A stretch of 64,000 nt of DNA from Streptomyces sp. NBC_00536 (GTDB lineage: Bacteria > Actinomycetota > Actinomycetes > Streptomycetales > Streptomycetaceae), in assembly GCF_036346295.1 (NCBI RefSeq), contig NZ_CP107819.1:8246001-8310000 (forward strand). The letters run 5' to 3'. Position numbers and translations under genes: made by a program. This document shows, piece after piece, positions 17,166-24,430 of the stretch (position 1 is its first letter; every line of letters starts with the position of its first letter). The notes below the pieces were generated by a model. It had not been told where the DNA came from and made no database searches. It was given only the letters and a program-made list of their open reading frames with translations.

Positions 17166-19120
17166 CCGCCGTCCCCGATCACCCGGACGCGGTGGTCGAA
17201 GGAGAAGACCAGCGAGGGCCGCTCCAGGTCGATGCGGTCGGTCGGATTGCCGCGCTTGCCGGTGAGGGGGTCGGCGGGGTGCAGGACGACCTCGTCGACG
17301 AGTTCCACCCCAGGGACCCGCTGCAGGACCGCGAACACCTCGCCGGTCTGGACCGGCCGCCCGAAGGGCCAGCCCTGACCGTCCGCGCCGCCGGTCAGCG
17401 GGTCGAGGTGGCGGTAGAGCGCGTCGTGCGCCCGGCGGCGTACCCGGTCCGTGTCGACCCCGCGGAAGGCGTGCACCGTGGCGACGACGGTGACGCCCTG
17501 GTAGTAGGGAGGTCCGACGGCCAGCCGGGTGCCGATGAGCCGGCGCTCGTCCAGGTGGCGCGTGATCCGGCCGAGCAGCGCGTCGCCGGGCACAAGCTGC
17601 TCGAAACGCAGCCGCCCGCCCGGGTCGGGCACGGCCTGGGGGACGACGAGGACGCGGACCGCGTAGGCGCCGTGCCGTCCTTCCTCCCCCTCCAGGCAGG
17701 TGATGCGGGCGGTTTCGGGCGCGGCGCGGCGGGCGAGTTCCTCGTAGTCGCGCAGGGTCACGGCGCGGTCCTGGGCGCGGAGCGTGATCGGCGCCCGCAG
17801 CTTGGCCTCCTCGACCGTTTCGCCGTCGACGCCGCCGCGCGCCGCCTCGCGGTTGACGACCTCGGCGACGTACGGGACGGAGGTGCGCAGCACCTGGACG
17901 GCGCCGCGCGCCACGTTGCCGCCGCGGCCGCCGCCGGTCCGGTAGCGGTGGGCGCGGACGACGGCGCCCTTGGGGGCGACGGCCCCGTACTGGCGCAGGG
18001 TGCCGTCCGGTTCGCGGACGGCCGGGCCGAAGGCGATCTCGCCGGTGGCGGCCTCCAGGGTGACGTGCCGGTCGCCGGGCCGGGAAGCGGCGAAGTGCGG
18101 GACCACCTGCCAGTCCTGCCAGCCGTCGTCGCCGGCGGTCTGCAGCAGCAGCGGGGGGTCGTCGGCCACGACCGGTGCGCGGGAGAGCCGCAGCCGCTGG
18201 CCGGGCAGTCCGGTCGCCTCGCCGAGGGCCTCGTCGTGGACGGTTTCGGCGTGCACGGCGCGGGTGGTGCCGCCGATGGTGAAGGCCTCGACGGAACGGA
18301 TGCTCGGCGAGGAGGTGTAGAAGGGCTGGCCCGGCAGCGCGGCGGTGGCCCGGCAGCGGACCCAGCCGGCCTCGTGCCCGCCGCTGCGCGACAGCACGTG
18401 CCCGCCGGGCAGGTGCAGGACGACGTCGCCGGGCCGGTTGAGACCGCCGGTGCCGTCCCGGTCCACCTCGCACTCCTGCCAGCCGTCCTCCGTCCAGGCC
18501 TCCCACAGCAGCGGCGGCTGGCGGGGATCGACACCGACGCCGTCGACGCGGCTGTCGAGTTCCAGCGCGAGCGCGCAGTGCGGTGCCGCCGCGGTCAGAC
18601 CGATGAGCATGCAGTCGCCCGGTACCGGAGCCTCGGCGAAGCACAGCACGTCCTTGCCCTCCAGCAGGTCCGTGGTGCGGTCCACGACGGGCTGACCCCG
18701 GTGTTGCACCACCACGCGCGACAGCGCGCACGGGACGACGGCGAGGTCGCGCTCGGTGGCGAAGACGACGGCCTCCTCCCGCTCGGTGCGCAGCGTGGCG
18801 ACCTCGGCACCGGCCCGGACCAGGACCACGTCCTCCTGCGGCGCGGACAGCCAGAAGGTGACGTCCGTACGGGCCGCGGAGGGCGGGAACAGGGTGATGC
18901 CGACCAGGTCCAGGAAGGCGAGGTGGTTCTTCTCCGGGACGCGGTTGAGCCGGTAGACGATCTGGTCCGCCATGTGCGCGACCGTCTCCACGAGCGTGAT
19001 GCCGGGGTCGGAGACGTTGTGGTCGGTCCACTCCGGGGCGCGCTGCTGGATGTAGCGCTTGGCGTCGTCGACGAACTGCTGGAAGCGCCGGTCGTCGAGA
19101 TTGGGGGAGGGCAGGGACAT
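17162..19120 (-). CDS. cis11: Putative baseplate assembly protein, Afp11-like (gpJ family)
   Basis: 652 aa from ATG 19120, overlapping the gp25 stop (TGATG). The start is typical of baseplate J-like wedge proteins of contractile systems: DRRFQQFVDDAKRYIQQRAPEWTDHNVSDPGITL, then ETVAHMADQIVYRLNRVPEKN. Later segments (EEAKLRAPITLRAQDRAVTLRDYEELARRA) match the gpJ core. In T4-like baseplates this protein makes the wedge that triggers sheath contraction. Genes on both sides overlap it, so it belongs to one operon with gp25 and the Afp12 homologue. Confidence 0.85.
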   Translation of the reverse strand: MSLPSPNLDDRRFQQFVDDAKRYIQQRAPEWTDHNVSDPGITLVETVAHMADQIVYRLNRVPEKNHLAFLDLVGITLFPPSAARTDVTFWLSAPQEDVVLVRAGAEVATLRTEREEAVVFATERDLAVVPCALSRVVVQHRGQPVVDRTTDLLEGKDVLCFAEAPVPGDCMLIGLTAAAPHCALALELDSRVDGVGVDPRQPPLLWEAWTEDGWQECEVDRDGTGGLNRPGDVVLHLPGGHVLSRSGGHEAGWVRCRATAALPGQPFYTSSPSIRSVEAFTIGGTTRAVHAETVHDEALGEATGLPGQRLRLSRAPVVADDPPLLLQTAGDDGWQDWQVVPHFAASRPGDRHVTLEAATGEIAFGPAVREPDGTLRQYGAVAPKGAVVRAHRYRTGGGRGGNVARGAVQVLRTSVPYVAEVVNREAARGGVDGETVEEAKLRAPITLRAQDRAVTLRDYEELARRAAPETARITCLEGEEGRHGAYAVRVLVVPQAVPDPGGRLRFEQLVPGDALLGRITRHLDERRLIGTRLAVGPPYYQGVTVVATVHAFRGVDTDRVRRRAHDALYRHLDPLTGGADGQGWPFGRPVQTGEVFAVLQRVPGVELVDEVVLHPADPLTGKRGNPTDRIDLERPSLVFSFDHRVRVIGDGG

Positions 19121-19569
19121 CAGAGGCCGCTTTCCGAGGAGCCCGACGAGCCCGGTGCGTCCGGCGCGTGCGGCTCGTCGTGGGAGGGGATGACGTAGAA
19201 GGGGAAGACGAGGCTGCGCGGGTTGTTGGTCCCGCGGATCGAGTACCGGACGTCGATGAACAGCACGCTCCGGTCGTCGCCGGCGGAGACCTCCACCTCG
19301 TGGACCTCGATCCGGGGCTCCCAGCGGTCCAGGCTCACGTACACCTCGTGCTGGATGCGGCCCGCGGTCTGCTCGTTGACCGGGGCGAAGACGAGGTCGT
19401 GGATGGCGCAGCCGAACTCCGGGCGCATCGGCCGCTCGCCCGGGGCGGTGGCCAGGACGAGCCGGATGGCCTCCTCGACCTCGCGCTCGCCACTGACCAG
19501 CGTGATGCCCCCGGTGGGTCCGATGCGCATCGGGAACGCCCAGCCGGAGCCGATGAACTGTTCGGCCAT
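19120..19569 (-). CDS. cis9: gpW/gp25 baseplate protein, Afp9-like
   Basis: 149 aa. The core has the gp25 fold signature: GITLVSGEREVEEAIRLVL, then the conserved RPEFGC and HDLVFAP segments, and a strand-rich end (EVEVSAGDDRSVLFIDVRYSIRGTNN). gp25-family proteins join the inner baseplate to the first sheath ring and are among the most conserved parts of contractile tails. The C-terminal 20 residues are a Ser/Gly/Pro tail. The stop overlaps the Afp11-like start, and the VgrG stop lies 46 bp upstream in transcription. Confidence 0.9.
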   Translation of the reverse strand: MAEQFIGSGWAFPMRIGPTGGITLVSGEREVEEAIRLVLATAPGERPMRPEFGCAIHDLVFAPVNEQTAGRIQHEVYVSLDRWEPRIEVHEVEVSAGDDRSVLFIDVRYSIRGTNNPRSLVFPFYVIPSHDEPHAPDAPGSSGSSESGL

Positions 19570-19615
19570 CAGGAGGCCACCTGCCTTCTGCTCATCCTTC
19601 TGGTCATCCGACTGG

Positions 19616-21529
19616 TCATCCGAAGGGGTACTTGATGTTGTTGACGTAGACGAGTCCCATGAGGTCGACCTTGAGGGCGCGGATGCCGACGTTGGCGATG
19701 GTGTTGACCTGGACCGTGCCGCCGGAGGTGATCATGGTGGCCCCCACGGACTTGAGGTTGAGCATGCCGATCGCGTCGACGGTGACCGCGCCCCCGAGCG
19801 ACCTGAGGTTCACGAGGCCGCGGCCCTCGATGTCGAGCACGCCGCCGCTCTTGATGGTGAGCCGGCGTCCGGCGCTGAGCGTCAGGTCGGTCCCGGCCTC
19901 GACGGACACCGAGCGGCCGCCCTTGATGGTCACCGCCCCCTCGCTGTCGACGGTGATCTCCGTCTTGGTGCGGTCGAGGTCGATGGTCAGCCGGTCGTCA
20001 CCGGTGGCGATGCGGACGCCCTGTCTGCGCCGCCCGGACCGCTGGCTGAGCAGGTCCACGCGGTTGGCCTGCCGGTCGGACAGGGTGTGCCGGGCGGCCT
20101 TCCGCTTGAGGCCGTCGTGCAGGGGCACGTCGTCGACCCGGGTCGGCAGGTCCCGGCCGTTGTAGAGCCCGCCGATCACGAACGGGTGGTCCAGCGCGCC
20201 CCGGTCGAAGGCGACCAGCACCTCGTCACCGACGTCCATGGGGAAGACCCCGCCGCCGCCCACGCCCCCGGACTGCACGCTGCGGGCCCAGTCGCTCACG
20301 TACGTGTCGTCCAGCCACGGGAACTGGAGTTTGACCCGCCCCTGCTTCAGCGGGTCCTGTACGTCGGTGACGATCGCGTTCGCGACGCCGGGCAGCCGGG
20401 AGGCGCTCGTGGCGTCCGTACCGCCCCCGCCCGAGGCCAGCCCGTACAGGGACCGCCACTGGCGCCCGCTCACGGTGATCCACGACTCGTAGTGCCTGCC
20501 GTCGCCGAAGACGTGCCGCACGGAGGTGACGGTGTACTTGCCCTCGAAGGGCCTGCCGACGTCGCCGAGGGCCACCGCCGCGCCCGGCCGCAGCCGGGGG
20601 TCGCCGTGCACCGAGACCTCCAGCTCGGCGAACGACGAAGTGACGTCGGAGGCCAGGGCCTTGGCGGCGTTCCGCACCTCGTCCTGCCGGTCGTACGGCG
20701 TGCCGGTCTCGACGAGCCGCGCCGACGCGAACTTCGCGGCCGTCTGCCCCGGGGTGAGGCCGATGGAGATGCCCGGATCGTTGGTGGCCGGGGCCGTCTC
20801 GACGATCTTCTTCTTGGTGGTGACGTTCCAGCCGCGCGACTCGACCGCGGCGACCTGGTCGGCGGCGGTGACCGCCGCCCGCAGCCGGAGGATGTCGTGG
20901 CCGGCCCGGAGCACGAAGGGGCTCGCGTCGGCGTCGGCCCGCGGGGACGGCGCACCGGCCGACGGCATCGGCGTCACGAACCGGAACCTCCCCTTGGAGT
21001 CCAGGGACATCACCATGTCGTTCTCGTCGGCGAGGCGGGAGAGGAAGTCCCAGTCGGTGACGTTGGACTGGCTGATGAAGGCGTAGGTGCCCCTCGTCGA
21101 CTGGATCCGGCCGATCGGCACTCCGTCCAGGGCGGCGAGCTCGCGGGCGATGTCGGACGCCTTCTGGTTGCGGTAGGCGGCGACGCGGCGCCGGCGCATC
21201 ATCCGGTGCCCGAGGTCGTAACCGCGGATCACGGTGAAGCTCCCGGTGCCGTCGTAGTCGGCCTCCAACGCGGTGACCTCGCCGGTCAACAGGGGTGCGC
21301 CGGCCCCCTGGCCGTCGGCGATCGGCGTGAGGACCACCTTCGTGCCGAAGGTGACGTCCAGCTTGCCGAGGACCAGGCGGTACGGGTCGCGGAAGGTCAG
21401 CCGGAACGCGGCGGGTACGCCGACACCCTGGTCGACCCAGCCCTCGACGAGCAGCGGGGCGATGTCGTCCGGGAGCTTCGCGGCGCCGATCCGCACCTGC
21501 ATGATGCTGGAGAACGCGGGCTGCACCAT
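19616..21529 (-). CDS. cis8: VgrG-type spike protein, Afp8-like
   Basis: 637 aa from ATG 21529, overlapping the LysM gene stop by one base (TGATG). The N-terminal part is the phage late-control gene D/gp27-like hub (VIRGYDLGHRMMRRRRVAAYRNQKASDIARELA). An OB-fold follows (VTDVQDPLKQGRVKLQFPW ... MDVGDEVLVAFDRG). The C-terminal third is a repeating beta-helix (TIKGGRSVSVEAG, LTLSAGRRLTIKSGG, LDIEGRGLVNLRS). It forms the central spike of the injection machine. No extra C-terminal effector domain is fused. Confidence 0.92.
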   Translation of the reverse strand: MVQPAFSSIMQVRIGAAKLPDDIAPLLVEGWVDQGVGVPAAFRLTFRDPYRLVLGKLDVTFGTKVVLTPIADGQGAGAPLLTGEVTALEADYDGTGSFTVIRGYDLGHRMMRRRRVAAYRNQKASDIARELAALDGVPIGRIQSTRGTYAFISQSNVTDWDFLSRLADENDMVMSLDSKGRFRFVTPMPSAGAPSPRADADASPFVLRAGHDILRLRAAVTAADQVAAVESRGWNVTTKKKIVETAPATNDPGISIGLTPGQTAAKFASARLVETGTPYDRQDEVRNAAKALASDVTSSFAELEVSVHGDPRLRPGAAVALGDVGRPFEGKYTVTSVRHVFGDGRHYESWITVSGRQWRSLYGLASGGGGTDATSASRLPGVANAIVTDVQDPLKQGRVKLQFPWLDDTYVSDWARSVQSGGVGGGGVFPMDVGDEVLVAFDRGALDHPFVIGGLYNGRDLPTRVDDVPLHDGLKRKAARHTLSDRQANRVDLLSQRSGRRRQGVRIATGDDRLTIDLDRTKTEITVDSEGAVTIKGGRSVSVEAGTDLTLSAGRRLTIKSGGVLDIEGRGLVNLRSLGGAVTVDAIGMLNLKSVGATMITSGGTVQVNTIANVGIRALKVDLMGLVYVNNIKYPFG

Positions 21530-22251
21530 CAGCGGGAGACCTCCTCGGGCGCGGGGAGCACCAGTTGGGTGCCCGGCACCAGCCGGGACGGGTCGTCGAT
21601 GCCGTTGACATCGGCGATCGCCCGCCAGACGGTGGCCGTGCCGTACTCCCGCCACGCCAGCGACTGCAGCGAATCGCCGGCCACGACCCGGTGCACGCGC
21701 TGGGCGGTGAGCGCACCGGACGTCGGGTTCTGCCCCTTGGTCTTCCCCGGGATCTCCACCAGGTGGACCTGACAGGTGGCGCGGATGGGCACGCCCGTGG
21801 TGCCGAAGAGGCTGTACGAGGCCTCGACGGAGCTGACGTACGCCACGAACCGGGCCGTGGAGAACGAGCCCCACTCGAACACGACCCACGGTGGCGACGG
21901 CTGGTCGGCGGCGATGCTCTTCGCCGTCACCTCGCAGCATCCCAGCAGGGACTCCACCTTCTTCAGCACCGTGTTGCCGGTCGGCGCGGTCGAGGAGTCC
22001 AGAAAGATCTCCAGGGTCATCTCGCGCGGCTCGGCGCCCATGAACTCCGGCCTGGAACCGTCGCGCACGGCCATCGTCGGCGTCGCCTTCCACTGCGCGC
22101 GCTGACTCAGCGACAGCTGCGCCGGATTGAACTCGAAGCCGAACGTCCGCATCAGCGCGCCGGGCGTCGTGCTCGTCCCGACCGGGGGTTCGTGGATCGC
22201 CAGCGACGCACGCACCAGGCTCTTGCCGGCGCCCCTGCTGCTCGTGGCCAT
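21529..22251 (-). CDS. cis7: LysM-containing tube/baseplate hub protein, Afp7-like
   Basis: 240 aa from ATG 22251. The N-terminal 185 residues (FGFEFNPAQLSLSQRAQWKATPT, MTLEIFLDSSTAP) match the CIS tube-initiator protein. The C-terminal 50 (VVAGDSLQSLAWREYGTATVWRAIADVNGI, then VPGTQLVLP) are a LysM domain. In tailed machines this protein joins the inner tube to the VgrG hub, as T4 gp53/gp54 do. The next gene, VgrG, starts inside its stop codon. Confidence 0.9.
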   Translation of the reverse strand: MATSSRGAGKSLVRASLAIHEPPVGTSTTPGALMRTFGFEFNPAQLSLSQRAQWKATPTMAVRDGSRPEFMGAEPREMTLEIFLDSSTAPTGNTVLKKVESLLGCCEVTAKSIAADQPSPPWVVFEWGSFSTARFVAYVSSVEASYSLFGTTGVPIRATCQVHLVEIPGKTKGQNPTSGALTAQRVHRVVAGDSLQSLAWREYGTATVWRAIADVNGIDDPSRLVPGTQLVLPAPEEVSR

Positions 22252-22282
22252 GGGTGTGCCTCCTTTCCGTTCCGTCGCGCCG

Positions 22283-22705
22283 TCAGTCCGTGAACCCGTG
22301 GTGGGTGATCTCCAGGACCTCCGTGGCCACGGCGGCGCTCGCGGGGTCGAGGGTGGGACCCTGCCAGCGCACCGGCAGGACGTCGATGAGTCCCCAGCGG
22401 GCCACCAGCGACCCGTCGGCCCGCAGCGCCGCGATCTGTGCGGTGGGCCGCTTGATGCCCGTCTGGACCGACGAGATCCACTTGGCGACCTTCGCGGTGT
22501 CCGGCGTGAGCGGCCGGGTGAGCCGGATGGTCGAGAAGGTGACCCGGGTGGGCAGGTGCCACACGAAGCCGTTGTTGCCGCCTTCCTGGCGGTGCTCGAC
22601 CTCGACCTGCGACGAGAGGCCTTCGCACCCGTTGAAGTAGCCGAGGCTCTCGCCGTCGATGGTGAGGGTGAACCAGATGGTGGACCCGGGGTCCTGGCGG
22701 GACAT
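22283..22705 (-). CDS. cis5: Second inner tube protein, T4 gp19 family (Afp5-like)
   Basis: 140 aa. Tail-tube fold: FTLTIDGESLGYFNGCEGLSSQVEVEHRQ at the start, RVTFSTIRLTRPLTPDT in the middle, VATEVLEITHHGFTD at the end. It is a paralogue of the major tube protein at 27149-27592. Injection systems of this class use a second tube protein as the ring between the baseplate hub and the main tube, and its position next to the LysM hub gene fits that. Confidence 0.88.
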   Translation of the reverse strand: MSRQDPGSTIWFTLTIDGESLGYFNGCEGLSSQVEVEHRQEGGNNGFVWHLPTRVTFSTIRLTRPLTPDTAKVAKWISSVQTGIKRPTAQIAALRADGSLVARWGLIDVLPVRWQGPTLDPASAAVATEVLEITHHGFTD

Positions 22706-22724
22706 CGGAGAGGGGCCTTCCTGT

Positions 22725-22751
22725 CGTTCGTTTCGTTCGTTTCGTTCGTGT
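22725..22751. repeat. Short tandem repeat, 9-bp unit x3
   Basis: CGTTCGTTT occurs twice, followed by a CGTTCGTGT variant, in the gap between the Pro-rich gene and the second tube gene. In the minus-strand transcript it precedes the ribosome site of the tube gene. It may be neutral slippage or affect translation. Confidence 0.6.
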
Positions 22752-22777
22752 CGTGCTGGAGGTGTCCGGCCCCAAAA

Positions 22778-24430
22778 TCAGGCGCGCGGATCGCGCAGCC
22801 TGCCGATCCGTTCCCGGTCCATGCGCAGTTCGGTACGGACGAGGCGGGTGACCCGGTCGATGATCCGGTGCACCAGTTCGTCCAACTGGAAGTCGGTCAG
22901 CTCGCGCGGATCGAAGGCGGCCGCGGGCACCGCGGTGTACGGGGGTGGTGGCTCCTCCTGGGCGACCGCGGCCCCGGGAGCCGGACGCCCGCCGGATGCG
23001 GGCGGTTCGTACGGCGGCGCGGGCTCGTAGGGGGGCGGGGGCCCGGGCGGCGGCGGCCGCTGCGGGGACGGCCGGACGTGCCCCAGCGTCGAGGCCACCG
23101 CGGCCGACGCGGCGGCCGCGAGCGCCCCGACGGACCGGCCGGAGCCGGCGCCGAAGGGGAGGCGCTGGACCGTGGATCCCCCGGGCGCCGGTAGCCGTCC
23201 CCGGGCCGGGGCCGGGGCCGTCAGCGGCGCCACGGGGAGCGGACCGCGCGCCGCGGCCCCTGCTCCGGGCACGGAGGCCCGCCGCAGGGGAACCCCGGGC
23301 ACGGGGAGGACATCGGGCGCGATGACCGGCGGGGGCGCTGCCTGCGGTACGTGCGGTACGTGCGGTACGTGCGCGGTGTGCGGTGCCGTCGGCGTGACCG
23401 GTGCGGTCGGAGCCCAGGCCCGCTGGGCCGGAGGGGGAGCGGCAGCGCCGGAGCCGGCCGGAGCCGTACGGGCGGGCGCGCCCACGACGGGTGCACCGAG
23501 CGCGGACCGGCGCCGGGCGTCGGGCGCACCGCCGGATTGCGGGTTCCGCGCCGGGGCGGCAAGGGGCGCGCCGAGCCCCGCGCGTACGGGCCCCCCGGGC
23601 GGGGAGGGGGCCGCGGGGCCGGGGTCCGGGGCAACGGCCCCCGGCCGTGGTCCCGCAGGGCCGGGAGCCGATGGGGGCGGGGGCCCGGAGCCACGGCGGA
23701 CGGGGGAGGTCGGGCGGCCCGTGGACCGCTGCACCGGGCCTGCCGCCGTGTCCGGACGCGCGGCCGGGGAAGCGGTGACGGCCGAGGGGGCCGTCCGGTC
23801 CGGGACGGAAGCGCCGGTGGGCCGCGCGGTGCGCGGGGCCGCGGGCGGGGCCACGGTGTGCAGGACGGGCGGGGTGCCGGGTGCGGGCGCATGCGGGGGA
23901 GCGGTGTATGCCGCGGGGCCGGCCGCCGGGACACCGCGCCCGGTGGGCCGGCCGGCGTGCGGGGGCACGGGAAGGGGCCCGGCGGGTGGGGTGGCGGCGC
24001 GCTGGACGGGCGCGGTGTGGTGAGCGGGTGCCGGCCCGTCAGGGCGGATGGCGGGGGGCGCCGTGGGCGTGCCGGGGCCGACCGCCGGAACACTGCGCTC
24101 CGTGGGCCGGTCGGCGTGCGGGGACGCGGGGACGGGCCCGGCGGGTGGGGCCGTGGTGCGTTGGATGGGCGGTGTGTGGTGAGCGGGTGTCTGCGAGGGA
24201 GCGGTGTGCGCCGTGGGCGCGGCTGGTGGGCCACCGTGTTCGGCGGGCCGGTTGGCGCGTGGGGACGCGGGGACGGGCCCGGTTGGTGGGGTTGTCACCG
24301 GGACGGTCGGGGTGGCGGCGCGTTGGGCGGGCGGGTTGGCGGGAGCGGGTGTCTGTGGGGGAGCGGTGTGCGCCGCGGGTGGGGCCGCTGGGTCACCGTG
24401 TTCGGCGGGTCGGTTGGCGCGCGGGGGCAC
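22778..24430 (-). CDS. C-terminal part of the frameshifted Pro/Ala-rich CIS protein
   Basis: 550 codons open from GTG 24430 to the stop at 22778, though the real start is probably that of the upstream half at 26510. Up to about residue 470 it is low-complexity Pro/Ala/Thr/Arg with recurring units of the form (V/I/A)QR(T/A)-x-PPxGPVPxxPxxxRP. The last 60 residues differ: FDPRELTDFQLDELVHRIIDRV, then TRLVRTELRMDRERIGRL, an amphipathic helical domain likely to be the conserved functional end. It lies directly upstream of the second tube gene. No independent ribosome site supports 24430, so I see it as the back half of one roughly 1240-aa protein broken at the G9 run 24447-24455. Confidence 0.6.
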   Translation of the reverse strand: MPPRANRPAEHGDPAAPPAAHTAPPQTPAPANPPAQRAATPTVPVTTPPTGPVPASPRANRPAEHGGPPAAPTAHTAPSQTPAHHTPPIQRTTAPPAGPVPASPHADRPTERSVPAVGPGTPTAPPAIRPDGPAPAHHTAPVQRAATPPAGPLPVPPHAGRPTGRGVPAAGPAAYTAPPHAPAPGTPPVLHTVAPPAAPRTARPTGASVPDRTAPSAVTASPAARPDTAAGPVQRSTGRPTSPVRRGSGPPPPSAPGPAGPRPGAVAPDPGPAAPSPPGGPVRAGLGAPLAAPARNPQSGGAPDARRRSALGAPVVGAPARTAPAGSGAAAPPPAQRAWAPTAPVTPTAPHTAHVPHVPHVPQAAPPPVIAPDVLPVPGVPLRRASVPGAGAAARGPLPVAPLTAPAPARGRLPAPGGSTVQRLPFGAGSGRSVGALAAAASAAVASTLGHVRPSPQRPPPPGPPPPYEPAPPYEPPASGGRPAPGAAVAQEEPPPPYTAVPAAAFDPRELTDFQLDELVHRIIDRVTRLVRTELRMDRERIGRLRDPRA